Positions 6,485-14,106 of a stretch of DNA of 14,106 nt are shown here, piece after piece. How positions within the stretch are numbered: the first letter of the stretch is position 1; every line of letters begins with the position of its first letter. Source of the DNA: Clostridium sp. AM22-11AC (GTDB lineage Bacteria > Bacillota > Clostridia > Lachnospirales > Lachnospiraceae); assembly GCF_003473545.1 (NCBI RefSeq), contig NZ_QUCM01000036.1, positions 1 through 14,106 on the forward strand, in the 5' to 3' direction. A program made the translations under genes and the position numbers. The notes below the pieces were generated by a model, which did not search any database, was not told where the DNA came from, and worked only from the letters and a program-made list of their open reading frames with translations.

Positions 6485-6646
6485 ATGAAAGTCCCGGACG
6501 GCAGCCGCGAATGAGCCATGCTTGCATGAGCGAATTCACGGGTATCGGACGGGCAAGCCGGTATGAGCAAGGAGCGCGATAGCGCGGATTGCGAATGCTG
6601 GCGACGATTGCGGGAGCACCAAAGGTGCGGAGCAATCGGCTTTCAT
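6485..6646 (+). repeat. Structured dispersed repeat, copy 2, with outer inverted repeat
   Basis: The core at 6564-6640 carries the same conserved blocks as copy 1 at 3433-3518. Here the first variable hairpin is GCGC-GATA-GCGC (6574-6585). The terminal stem is CGATTGC/GCAATCG (6605-6611 with 6632-6638), enclosing GCACC-AAA-GGTGC (6616-6628). The outer arms ATGAAAG (6485-6491) and CTTTCAT (6640-6646) are inverted repeats. Left of the core lie a CATG-CTTG-CATG hairpin (6517-6528) and a twice-occurring CGGACGG (6495-6501, 6546-6552). It fills the space between greA and the regulator, and no separate greA terminator is visible, so the element may provide the 3' hairpin. Confidence 0.65.
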
Positions 6647-6719
6647 GAATGGTGATGCCTGCGTCAGCAGTCATGTCCGTTTAGAAAGGGCGCCTTATCA
6701 CAGAAAGGCAGGAAATGAT

Positions 6720-7895
6720 ATGGACAAAAAGGGAATACTGACTGTGCGGATGATGGGAACCATATCAGTGGAATATGAAGGGGAGTTTTTTCCTATAGGG
6801 ACTGCTCTTACAGGGAAGATCCTGCAGCTTTTTCTGATCCTTTTGTATGCAGGAAAGAAGGGAGTGGGCAGGGAAGAGCTGTTAGATGCATTTTACGGAA
6901 ATGGAGAGTATGCTAATCCATCCGGCAGTTTAAGGGCAGCAGTTTTCAGGCTGCGCAGATTATTAAAAGAAATGCTGCCAGAGCATGAGTATATCTGTAC
7001 AGATGGCGGTATTTACCGGTGGGATGAGGGAAATGTGACGGTTTCCATTGATGCCAGAAATTTTGAAAAAGCAGCTCAAAGTGCTCTTGCAACAGGAAAA
7101 AAAGAGGAGCTGTGCCACGCCTGCAGTTTGTATTACGGGGAATTCCTTTCTCAGATGACAGGAGAAAAATGGGTCAATGTGATCGGTGTAAAATACCAGG
7201 AGCTGTATTTTAAATGCCTGCGCCTGGCAAGCCGGCTTTTAAAGGCAGACCGGGAATATGACAGGCTTTTAAACTTAAGTACAGCAGCCAGCAGGCTGTA
7301 TCCTTATGAGGAATGCCAGATGATGAAGCTGGACTGCCTGATCGCTTTAAAACGGTATCAGGAAGCCATGGAAGTTTATAAACAGGTGGTCGTCCAGTAT
7401 TTTGAAGAACAGGGGCTTCCGCCTTCTGAAACCATGCTGCAGCGTTTCCGCCTGATGAGCGGTCAGATCCGTTACACTTCCGATATGCTAAAGGACATTG
7501 AAAATACCTTAAAAGAGAGGGAAGAAACCCAGGGACCTTATTACAGTACATACCCTTCCTTTATTGACAGTTACCGTCTGGTGAGCCGCATGGCAGAACG
7601 TTTTTCCTTTGAATATACATTATTCTGCATTACTCTTGTAGATGGAAAAGGAGCATTGCTGGAAGGCGAAATGGTGCAGACGACATCTGAGATGTTAAAA
7701 AATGCCATAGGAGAGAGTCTGCGAAAGGGAGATCTGTTTACCTGCTACAGCCCGGTCCAGTATCTGGTCCTGTTAAATGGAGCAGGCCAGGAACATGTCC
7801 TGGCCGTGTGTGAACGTGTGGAACGTAGTTTAAAGCAATGGGAAAATGGAAAAAAGATCAATTTTAGTCATCAGATCCTGGGGTTGGCACCATAG
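6720..7895 (+). CDS. SARP/BTAD-type transcriptional regulator with GGDEF-like C-terminus
   Basis: This 391-residue protein is read as a DNA-binding regulator. Residues 6-105 resemble an OmpR-type winged helix: an N-terminal strand (LTVRMMGTISVEYEG), then GREELLDAFYG and the recognition-helix-like SLRAAVFRLRRLLKE, then YRWDEGNVTVSID. Residues 108-245 resemble the bacterial transcriptional activator (BTAD) TPR-like domain. The last 110 residues, around KGDLFTCYSPVQYLVLL (336-352), resemble a GGDEF-fold domain with the catalytic GG(D/E)EF replaced by SPVQY, so no cyclase activity is expected. The start at 6720 follows AGGAAATGAT; the frame is open from 6645, but those 25 codons lie next to the repeat and lack a ribosome site. 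Its 3' end overlaps the convergent ATPase gene by 25 bp. Targets are unknown; the neighbouring adhesin or ATPase are candidates by position only. Confidence 0.82.
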   Translation: MDKKGILTVRMMGTISVEYEGEFFPIGTALTGKILQLFLILLYAGKKGVGREELLDAFYGNGEYANPSGSLRAAVFRLRRLLKEMLPEHEYICTDGGIYRWDEGNVTVSIDARNFEKAAQSALATGKKEELCHACSLYYGEFLSQMTGEKWVNVIGVKYQELYFKCLRLASRLLKADREYDRLLNLSTAASRLYPYEECQMMKLDCLIALKRYQEAMEVYKQVVVQYFEEQGLPPSETMLQRFRLMSGQIRYTSDMLKDIENTLKEREETQGPYYSTYPSFIDSYRLVSRMAERFSFEYTLFCITLVDGKGALLEGEMVQTTSEMLKNAIGESLRKGDLFTCYSPVQYLVLLNGAGQEHVLAVCERVERSLKQWENGKKINFSHQILGLAP

Positions 7896-9028
7896 CGTCC
7901 TTCCAGATATTGTTTACCATAGGCTTCATCATTTCTTGGGATGAGGCCATTTTCTTTTTTATAAGAAGAAAGTGGATAGAGAACAGCATCCGTTCCTTCC
8001 GGGCGGCAGCACAGACAGATCTCGTCTCTTCGCATAACAGCCGGATTAAGGATCGCTGTGTTATGGCTGGTAAATACTAACTGCGCATGATGAGGATTTT
8101 TCTCATGATCCTGGTACAGAGACAGGATAAAGCGTAGCAGATGAGGATGGAGCACGTTATCTAAGTCATCGGCTAATAGAAGACTTCCCAGACGCAGGCT
8201 TTTTACGACTAACGGGATCAGGGTAAGCAGCTTTCTGATGCCTGTGGATTCTTCATTGAAAGAAACAAAAAAGGTATTTCCATCTGCTTTCCCATGGGTC
8301 AGGATCAGGGATGGATCATCGAAGCCCTGTTCTTTTGTAATGGAGTAATCTAAAATATCAATATCCATAGCCTGGAGCAGACGGCAGATGACCTGACGTT
8401 CTTCTACTTCAGAGGGCAGATCCGGGGCTTTTTTATAGTCATGTTCCCGGAAAAACAGAACCTGGCTGAACCAGGATGCAGCAGCTTTTGCACATTCAGA
8501 GGAAGATTTTGGGTCAAGATAGCGTAAAAGAGAGACCCCGGCCGGGAGAGTGGAAAAATCCATTTTCCCGGCTTCATTTCCAATATGGAGTTCATTTGCT
8601 TTGCGGGCAAAAAGAACGCCGGCATCATCAGAACCGGGTTTGCCGTAAAACATATTTTCTTCCAGGACAGCGCCTTGTTTTACATCAAGCTGATAACGGA
8701 AGAGAAAACCATTTCTGCGAAAAAGCAGGTCAAAACTTAAAGGAAGCTCTCTGCATGTATTATCCAGACGGCAGTAGGAACGGACGGAAGAGGTGATAAG
8801 AGAAAAATCACCTGCAGCCAGACGACATACATTCCAGAGCGCCTCTAATATAGAAGATTTTCCGCAGCCGTTTGGACCGTAAAGGGAGATAACAGGAAGA
8901 AATGATTCGCCGTCTCCCTGCGCTGTCAGCAGAGAAGCTTTGTGTTCATTAATAGGAGCCGGAAAAAAGTCCAGCAATGTTTCATTTTTAAATAATCTGT
9001 AATTTCTTAAAACAAACTGATTCAGCAT
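7871..9028 (-). CDS. AAA_15/COG1106-like ATP-binding protein (OLD/Abi-type ATPase), orphan
   Basis: This 385-residue cytoplasmic protein has the layout of SMC/ABC-like AAA_15 ATPases. The N-terminal strand is FVLRNYRLFKNETLLDF, and Walker A is GPNGCGKSS (51-59). A signature-like NEESTGIRKLL lies at 258-268, Walker B is LLLADDLD (283-290) followed by LHP, and a switch histidine sits in FTSHN (319-323). The C-terminal YLEGRYGANPRI is typical of the group. Members include AbiL/RloA-type defence ATPases, usually paired with a nuclease-like partner such as RloB. No partner is encoded on either side here, so a defence role is only an inference. Walker B ends Asp-Asp instead of the common Asp-Glu. 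The ATG at 9028 is chosen because GGAGG lies 5 bases upstream; a TTG four codons earlier overlaps that site. Confidence 0.85.
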   Translation of the reverse strand: MLNQFVLRNYRLFKNETLLDFFPAPINEHKASLLTAQGDGESFLPVISLYGPNGCGKSSILEALWNVCRLAAGDFSLITSSVRSYCRLDNTCRELPLSFDLLFRRNGFLFRYQLDVKQGAVLEENMFYGKPGSDDAGVLFARKANELHIGNEAGKMDFSTLPAGVSLLRYLDPKSSSECAKAAASWFSQVLFFREHDYKKAPDLPSEVEERQVICRLLQAMDIDILDYSITKEQGFDDPSLILTHGKADGNTFFVSFNEESTGIRKLLTLIPLVVKSLRLGSLLLADDLDNVLHPHLLRFILSLYQDHEKNPHHAQLVFTSHNTAILNPAVMRRDEICLCCRPEGTDAVLYPLSSYKKENGLIPRNDEAYGKQYLEGRYGANPRI

Positions 9029-9052
9029 ACAAACCTCCAAAATGCGAAGATA

Positions 9053-9068
9053 TGAGAAAAAAACTCAT
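9053..9068. promoter_or_regulatory. Palindromic box TGAG-A7-CTCA, downstream copy
   Basis: TGAG, seven A, CTCAT. The arms TGAG/CTCA are inverted repeats, and with the flanking A/T the stem reaches five bases. It lies at about +1 to +18 of the inferred ATPase transcript, a position where a bound repressor would block initiation. An identical box lies exactly 60 bp away at 9113-9128. Confidence 0.55.
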
Positions 9069-9076
9069 TGAAGCGA

Positions 9077-9105
9077 ATTATAGCATATGTTATAAAAAAA
9101 CACAA
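9077..9105 (-). promoter_or_regulatory. Promoter of the orphan ATPase
   Basis: Read on the minus strand: TTGTGT (9105-9100), a 17-base spacer, then TATAAT (9082-9077) preceded by TGC, an extended -10. Transcription would begin near 9070, about 40 bases before the start codon. Confidence 0.7.
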
Positions 9106-9112
9106 GAACGAC

Positions 9113-9128
9113 TGAGAAAAAAACTCAT
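9113..9128. promoter_or_regulatory. Palindromic box TGAG-A7-CTCA, upstream copy
   Basis: Same 16 bases as 9053-9068, placed just upstream of the ATPase -35 hexamer and between the two divergent genes. Together the two boxes bracket the promoter, as expected for looping repression or cooperative binding. Confidence 0.55.
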
Positions 9129-9144
9129 AGAGTCTGTAAATTAT

Positions 9145-9215
9145 TTGAAAAATTGAAAATTTTTTGAAAATATAAATCCATATAACGCCTGGTATAACGC
9201 TATCTCTGCTATGAT
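9145..9215 (+). promoter_or_regulatory. Upstream region and extended -10 promoter of the adhesin gene
   Basis: TGCTATGAT (9207-9215) is an extended -10 without a good -35. Just upstream, TATAACGC occurs twice with a 12-base period (9181-9188, 9193-9200) in the space where a -35 would lie, suggesting an activator site. Further upstream is A/T-rich DNA with three TTGAAA (9145, 9153, 9164), possibly curved or UP-like. The leader is about 105 nt and contains a small GCAGG/CCTGC hairpin before GAGGAG (9311-9316). Confidence 0.45.
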
Positions 9216-9325
9216 AAAGATAAATGAAAGTATAAACTGAATGACTGTGAAACGGGATTCAGGAAGTACTGGAGTTTGGCAGGAAATGGGGCCTGCACAA
9301 AATTCAGAGAGAGGAGAAACAGGGT

Positions 9326-12300
9326 ATGAGAGGACGAAGCAGACGCAAGAAACGAACGGGAAAAATGGTTAGTTTACAGAAGCGTTTCCTGGCATTTATG
9401 CTGGCATTTGCCATGATCTTCACCAATGTGGGAACAGATCTGCATGTCAGCTTTGCAGCATCAGGAAACAAAGTGGACTTTACCATTGGCGGCGCTGACC
9501 TGGTGGATGCCATCCGTCAGGCCATCGAAGACGAAAATGTGGTATCACAGGACAGCCTGGATTTTACCGACGGTGCCACAGAAAAGTTTGAAGCACTGTT
9601 CTTTGGAGACGGAAAGGTATATGAAGTCTATCCGGACATCCAGGGAGACAGCATGGAGGCAGAGTTAAGGGTATTTGTAAAGCTTCCGGCTGATGCAGAT
9701 GATACGTACATGGTAACAGGAGAGGAAGAGGTTTATTTCCTTTACGTAAATAACGGGGAAGATACCATCAGCTGTTCTACAACTGTAACAAGAACAGAAA
9801 ACGGAAAAGAAAAGGAAAAGACCACCAAACGTATTACCATAAAGAGTTATGAAGATAAGTTTGGGGATGAAGAAAGAAACATTATTTCCAAACCTGCAGA
9901 AACTGCTCCGGCAGAAAAGCCTTCAGAAGCAGTGAACGAAGAAACAACAGAAAATGTTGTAAATCCAACGGATGCAGAAAAAGAGACCACAGCTGCTGAA
10001 GAAACCGCAGAAGTTCCGGAAACTAAGGAAGATGTGGAAGAAAGCAAAGAGCAGCCGGAAGAGACTAAGGAAGAAGAGACTGAGGCAGCAACAGAAGCTC
10101 CAGAGGAGATAACAGAGCCTGAGACTGAGGAAGCAGCTGAAACGGAAGCAGCAGAATCTGAGACAGAAGCTTCTGAACCAGAGGCAGAGGCTCCGGCAGA
10201 AGAACCGGCGCAGGAAGGTGAAGTAACAGCTTCTATTTCCAGACATGGTGTACCGTTAGTTGCCATGAAGGAAGACGCAGAAAATGCAGCAGATGGGGCA
10301 GAGCCAACAGAACCGGAAAAGGAAGAAGCAGCAGAGGCTGCAGAGCCGGTCAAAGAAGAAAAAGCGGAAGAACTGAAAAAGGAAGAAGCTTCTGAACCAG
10401 AGACTGCACCTGAACCAGAGACAGAAACAACTGTAGAAGAGACTACGACAGAAGAGACTACAGCAGAAAAAACCACAGCAGAGGCAGAAAAAGAAAGCAG
10501 ACCGGAAGGCTCTGCAGCAGAAGAAACCACAGCAGAGGCAGAAACTGAACCGGAAGTTCCGGCAGGCCCGGGAGAGACAACTGTACCAGAAGGAACCCCG
10601 GAAAGTACAGAACCGGAAACAGAGCCTGCACAGCCGGCAGAAACAACAGCGGCTATCCCGGAAACATTACCAGCACCACAGCCAGAAGCACCGGCAAAAA
10701 CAGCAGATGACGGAGATCTGGTAGGTATTGGTTACTGCAGTACAGCGAAGGTTTATAAGAGTACACTGAATGCATTGCGTGTATTTGATGCTGAAATTGT
10801 ACTTTCTGCAGAAGTTGCAGGAGCAGAAGGCGTGACAGTGAAGCTGACAGCTTTAAGCGATGTGCTTCCTGAAAATGGCTATATTGAGGCTAATGCAGTA
10901 GAGGATGAAGCTCAGCTGGAGCTTATGAAAGCAGCTGCAGATGATATATTAAAAGCTGAAAACCGCAGAGTAACGGATCTTTTTGCAGCAGACATCACCC
11001 TTTACAATGAAGATGGTGAAGCAGTTCAGCCAGATGGAAGTGTAAAAGTTACTTTTGAAGGAACCGCCATTGGAAATTCCGGCACCAGAGTCCTTTACAT
11101 GGGTGAAAATGCTTCTGATACAGAAACATATGATGCACAGATGATAAAATCTGTAGCAGCAGACGGTGATGCAACAGCATTTATGACAGATCATTTCTCA
11201 CTGTATGTAACAGCTGATACAGAAGAGATCATCTGTTATGAAGTAAATTTCTATTATAAAGATGCAGAAGGAAAGGATGTGTTTATTTCCGGTCCGCAGT
11301 ATGTGGAAGATGGAAAAGCAGCAGAAGCGCCAGCAGTGCCGGATCGTGATGGATACAGGTTTACAGGCTGGGATACAGATTTCAGTAAAGTAACTGGTGA
11401 TATGAAGGTTTATGCTGGTTATGCACCAATAGCCGGTCAGGTACGCCTTACTGTAAATTATGTGTACAGCAATGGCAGTCTGGCAGCACAGCCGTGGGTT
11501 TCTCATGTAGAATCCGGTGTTCCCTGTAACCTGACAGCAGAATCTCCTGCAATCCAGGGATTCACACCAGATCAGACAACTGTATCCTTTAATGATGCAT
11601 ATACAACAGACAAGACTGTGACCGTTACCTACAAAGGTGCAAAAGTTAATTACACAGTAAATCATTATCTGTTAAATGTAGATGATACAAAGCCAGATAC
11701 ACCTGCAGCTACAGAAACAGTGCCAGGTGAAACCGGACTGACAACTGAAGCCAAAGCAAAAGAATATGCAGGATTTACACCACGGGCTATCAGTCAGGGA
11801 ACTGTAAATGCAGATGGAAGTACGGTAGTAGAGATTTTATATGAAAGAAATTATTATACTCTGACCTGGAATACAGGAGAAAATGCTTCTTATATTGCAC
11901 CTGAGCAGGTACGCTATGGTGCAGCCGTAACAAAACCAGACAAGAATCCGACAAAGGTAGGCTATGAATTTAAAGGCTGGGAAAACCTTCAGGAGACCAT
12001 GCCGGCAGAAGATCTGGTAGTTACTGCGAAATGGGAAGCAGCAAAGAGAGCTGATTATAAGATTATTTACTGGACTGAAACTGTAAAAGAGGGTGTTTAC
12101 ACTGTAAACCATGTGATAAATGGAAATGGTACAGTGGGAAGTTCTATCCCGAATGGAAGTTATAAAGTACCGGAAGGATATAAGACAACACCAGTAGCAG
12201 AAAAAACGGATGGTGATGTGAAGATAACGGCCGATGGAACGGCAGTTAAGAATGTTTATTTTGCAAGAGCTACGTATACCATTACGTTTATGAGATGGAA

Positions 12301-14106
12301 CAGTCGGAAGTGGAAGTGGAAGGAAGATGAAAGTTTAAGGATCACCGCCCGTTATGGTGTAGACGTATCTGCGAAATGGGAAACCGCCTGTGCAGATGAC
12401 GGCTGGGGACCAAATTCTTCTGGAAATATACAGTATACGCTTTTAGCGAATATGCCAGCTGAAAATCTGACCATGTATGAAAAAGATGCAGGTTCAGGTA
12501 AAAAGATTATTTACTATGTGGAAGGGTTAGATGGAGAACGAACAACGTACAGGACATTTGAAGCTTCAAGTAATGTACATTTAACTAAAGAAGATCAGAT
12601 GTCAATTACTGGATTTACGTATTCTGACTGGAAGCAGTATAATGAATGGTACGAAGAACCTGTTCTCTGGCTCTATTATACCAGGAATTCCTATAATCTT
12701 CGCTTTGAGAATTGTCAGCCAATGGATCCGGAAAGCATCAAATTTGAGGCAAAACTGTCCACAGGCAAACCTTCCCGAGATCCAGGAAGACCTTCATATG
12801 TAGATTCTGATTATACATTTGCAGGCTGGTATCTGGATCCTGGCTTTAAGGAACCGGTAAATTGGAATGAGACCATGACAGAAGATGGACTTACCATCTA
12901 CGCAAAATGGGAAAAACCGAAATATACAGTTGATTTCGTAACTAATTGTAAAGAAGAAAAAGCTAGTATTACCAGGGAAAAAGGTTTTGTTTTAACAGAA
13001 GAAGAACTGGCAGCACCGGACAAAGCAGATGATGAATTCCTCGGCTGGTATACTGACAGCGCACTTACAAAGAAGTTTATTCCAGAGTCACAGATCGTAA
13101 AGGATACAACTTTATATGCAAGATGGAGAAACTCTGATACAGTCACATATACTGTGAAATATATGTGTGGTGATGTAGCGATTGCCGATGCGAAGCAGCA
13201 GACTGTAATAAGAAATTCCACAGTAAGTGAACCTGCTGAAACAGTAGAAGGATATTATCCTGAAACTTTATCCATCAGTGCAATGATCACAAAGGATGGA
13301 CAGGAGATCATATTTAAGTATAGAGCAGTACAGAGCTGGACTTATACAGTAAAATATTTACTGGAGGGCACTAAAACACCGGTACCTGGAAGTACAGTTG
13401 AAACAGGTACTACCAGTGACCAGAATGTAATGATAACCTTTAAGACATTTGAAGGATATACATTAAAATCTGATCCAGTGCAGAAAGTAACCCAGGAGAA
13501 TCAGGTAGTTATTTTCTACTATGTACCTAAGACTGCAATTTATCATATACAGCACTGGTATGAAAGACCGAATGGTGAATTTGGACTTCGCTATATTGAT
13601 ACATTCAATACAGCAGCAGGACAGTCCGTTACAACAAGAGGACAAGAAATACCAGTTGATGGATTTACGCTGGATACAAGTATTGCTGGAACAGTAACAG
13701 ATGGTACTACAAATATTCAAAATGTATTATCCCTGAAGCTGTATTACACCAGAAATACCCATCAGGTAAGTTATCAATATGAAGGTGATGTTCCAACAGG
13801 TGCACCGGCAGTTCCTGATGTAGCAAATCATAAGTATCAGGCACAGGTTACAGTAGCAGAAAATCCGAATGTAACAGGATATATTTTCATTGGCTGGACG
13901 GCAGCAACTGAAAACGGAACAGCAGTGACTACTACAGGCGGCAAATTTGTAATGCCGGATGCAAATGTGGTACTGAAAGGTTCCTTTACAGCAGCAGAGC
14001 AGAATTATAGGGTGAAATATCTGGATGAAGATACAAAGGAAGAAATCCATACAATGTCAGATCCAAGGGATGCACACTTTGGGGATGTGATCGAGGGTTA
14101 TACAGA
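9326..14106 (+). CDS. Giant secreted adhesin-like protein with acidic stalk and InlB-B/MucBP-like repeats (3' end outside window)
   Basis: The frame is open to the window edge: 1593 codons and no stop. GAGGAG lies 9 bases before the ATG. Residues 1-45 form a long signal peptide, basic (RGRSRRKKR) then hydrophobic FLAFMLAFAMIF, with likely cleavage near SFAA. Residues 46-185 are a globular region I do not recognise. Residues about 190-460 are a Glu/Thr/Ala/Pro-rich acidic stalk. Residues 465-630 resemble a module common in Lachnospiraceae surface proteins (DGEAVQPDGSVKVTF, ending FMTDHFSLYV). After 639 come InlB-B (Listeria-Bacteroides) repeats with GYxFxGW...AKW spacing (about 639-702, 844-904, 1123-1195, 1199-1268, 1479-1553). 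These alternate with MucBP-like repeats (about 706-770, 775-842, 1275-1400, 1561 onward). Binding to host mucin or glycans is inferred; the sorting signal must lie beyond the window. Confidence 0.88.
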   Translation, partial: MRGRSRRKKRTGKMVSLQKRFLAFMLAFAMIFTNVGTDLHVSFAASGNKVDFTIGGADLVDAIRQAIEDENVVSQDSLDFTDGATEKFEALFFGDGKVYEVYPDIQGDSMEAELRVFVKLPADADDTYMVTGEEEVYFLYVNNGEDTISCSTTVTRTENGKEKEKTTKRITIKSYEDKFGDEERNIISKPAETAPAEKPSEAVNEETTENVVNPTDAEKETTAAEETAEVPETKEDVEESKEQPEETKEEETEAATEAPEEITEPETEEAAETEAAESETEASEPEAEAPAEEPAQEGEVTASISRHGVPLVAMKEDAENAADGAEPTEPEKEEAAEAAEPVKEEKAEELKKEEASEPETAPEPETETTVEETTTEETTAEKTTAEAEKESRPEGSAAEETTAEAETEPEVPAGPGETTVPEGTPESTEPETEPAQPAETTAAIPETLPAPQPEAPAKTADDGDLVGIGYCSTAKVYKSTLNALRVFDAEIVLSAEVAGAEGVTVKLTALSDVLPENGYIEANAVEDEAQLELMKAAADDILKAENRRVTDLFAADITLYNEDGEAVQPDGSVKVTFEGTAIGNSGTRVLYMGENASDTETYDAQMIKSVAADGDATAFMTDHFSLYVTADTEEIICYEVNFYYKDAEGKDVFISGPQYVEDGKAAEAPAVPDRDGYRFTGWDTDFSKVTGDMKVYAGYAPIAGQVRLTVNYVYSNGSLAAQPWVSHVESGVPCNLTAESPAIQGFTPDQTTVSFNDAYTTDKTVTVTYKGAKVNYTVNHYLLNVDDTKPDTPAATETVPGETGLTTEAKAKEYAGFTPRAISQGTVNADGSTVVEILYERNYYTLTWNTGENASYIAPEQVRYGAAVTKPDKNPTKVGYEFKGWENLQETMPAEDLVVTAKWEAAKRADYKIIYWTETVKEGVYTVNHVINGNGTVGSSIPNGSYKVPEGYKTTPVAEKTDGDVKITADGTAVKNVYFARATYTITFMRWNSRKWKWKEDESLRITARYGVDVSAKWETACADDGWGPNSSGNIQYTLLANMPAENLTMYEKDAGSGKKIIYYVEGLDGERTTYRTFEASSNVHLTKEDQMSITGFTYSDWKQYNEWYEEPVLWLYYTRNSYNLRFENCQPMDPESIKFEAKLSTGKPSRDPGRPSYVDSDYTFAGWYLDPGFKEPVNWNETMTEDGLTIYAKWEKPKYTVDFVTNCKEEKASITREKGFVLTEEELAAPDKADDEFLGWYTDSALTKKFIPESQIVKDTTLYARWRNSDTVTYTVKYMCGDVAIADAKQQTVIRNSTVSEPAETVEGYYPETLSISAMITKDGQEIIFKYRAVQSWTYTVKYLLEGTKTPVPGSTVETGTTSDQNVMITFKTFEGYTLKSDPVQKVTQENQVVIFYYVPKTAIYHIQHWYERPNGEFGLRYIDTFNTAAGQSVTTRGQEIPVDGFTLDTSIAGTVTDGTTNIQNVLSLKLYYTRNTHQVSYQYEGDVPTGAPAVPDVANHKYQAQVTVAENPNVTGYIFIGWTAATENGTAVTTTGGKFVMPDANVVLKGSFTAAEQNYRVKYLDEDTKEEIHTMSDPRDAHFGDVIEGYT
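9890..10705 (+). repeat. Low-complexity Glu/Thr/Ala/Pro coding tract in the adhesin
   Basis: About 270 codons built mainly from GAA, GCA, ACA, CCG and their relatives encode short irregular units such as EETTAE, EPETE and EAAE. Near-identical DNA pieces recur, for example GAAGCTTCTGAACCAGAG (near 10167 and 10386) and ACCACAGCAGAGGCAGAAA (near 10473 and 10528), which could allow slippage or recombination. It is interrupted near residues 304-316 by a neutral stretch (VTASISRHGVPLVAM). The role is probably a wall-spanning spacer. Confidence 0.8.

Noticed and set aside
6645..6719. 25-residue N-terminal extension of the BTAD regulator
   Set aside because: Adjoins the structured repeat; a purine-rich ribosome site precedes the ATG at 6720, which begins directly with the winged-helix strand.
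9847..10530. 227-codon minus-strand frame rich in Ser/Ala/Val
   Set aside because: It is the mirror of the Glu/Ala/Thr/Pro tract of the adhesin: repeated GAA/GCA/ACA codons give TTC/TGC/TGT and shifted Ser/Val codons on the other strand. No ribosome site, and low complexity.
10949..14050. Several minus-strand frames of 80-155 codons within the adhesin
   Set aside because: Cys/Ile/Phe-rich compositions with no domain or ribosome site. The plus-strand frame is continuous through all of them.

Overview
The window looks like a chromosomal segment of a low-to-mid GC Firmicute, most probably a gut Lachnospiraceae (Blautia/Dorea-like). Grounds are the strong AGGAGG-type ribosome binding sites, extended -10 promoters, the CoA-disulfide reductase/rhodanese fusion, the SARP/BTAD-type regulator with a GGDEF-like tail, and a very large surface protein with an acidic Glu/Thr/Pro stalk followed by InlB-B and MucBP-like repeats. 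Genus assignment is a guess; no rRNA or other marker gene is present.

Layout. (1) 60-1757: a CoA-disulfide reductase with a C-terminal rhodanese domain, closed by a terminator. (2) 1758-2220: a gene-poor stretch dominated by a 165-nt imperfect palindrome (2033-2197) that ends 23 bases before the next gene. (3) 2221-3129 and 3590-4498: two paralogous 302-residue AEC-family permeases. Between them are a 133-bp MITE-like element with 13-bp terminal inverted repeats and a perfect 9-bp target duplication (3142-3292), a pair of TTGTAT(A/G)CAA boxes 20 bp apart, a good promoter, a possible attenuator hairpin, and copy 1 of a structured repeat. (4) 4741-5718 and 5976-6479: tRNA-dihydrouridine synthase and a GreA-type elongation factor. 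(5) 6480-6719: copy 2 of the structured repeat. (6) 6720-7895: BTAD-type transcriptional regulator, convergent with and overlapping by 25 bp (7) a minus-strand AAA_15/COG1106-like ATPase (7871-9028). The ATPase promoter is bracketed by two TGAG-A7-CTCA palindromes exactly 60 bp apart. (8) 9326 to the window end: the first 1593 codons of a giant secreted adhesin-like protein, unfinished here.

The genes do not form one pathway. Core functions (redox/thiol metabolism, tRNA modification, transcript cleavage) are interleaved with accessory ones (permeases, orphan ATPase, surface adhesin). The most unusual content is intergenic. Three kinds of structured or mobile non-coding element sit directly in gene leaders: a giant hairpin whose mismatches are nearly all G.U pairs if read as minus-strand RNA, a MITE with a clear insertion footprint, and a dispersed repeat whose two copies keep their stems while changing the paired bases. 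I saw no CRISPR array, tRNA, rRNA, prophage or intact transposase gene.
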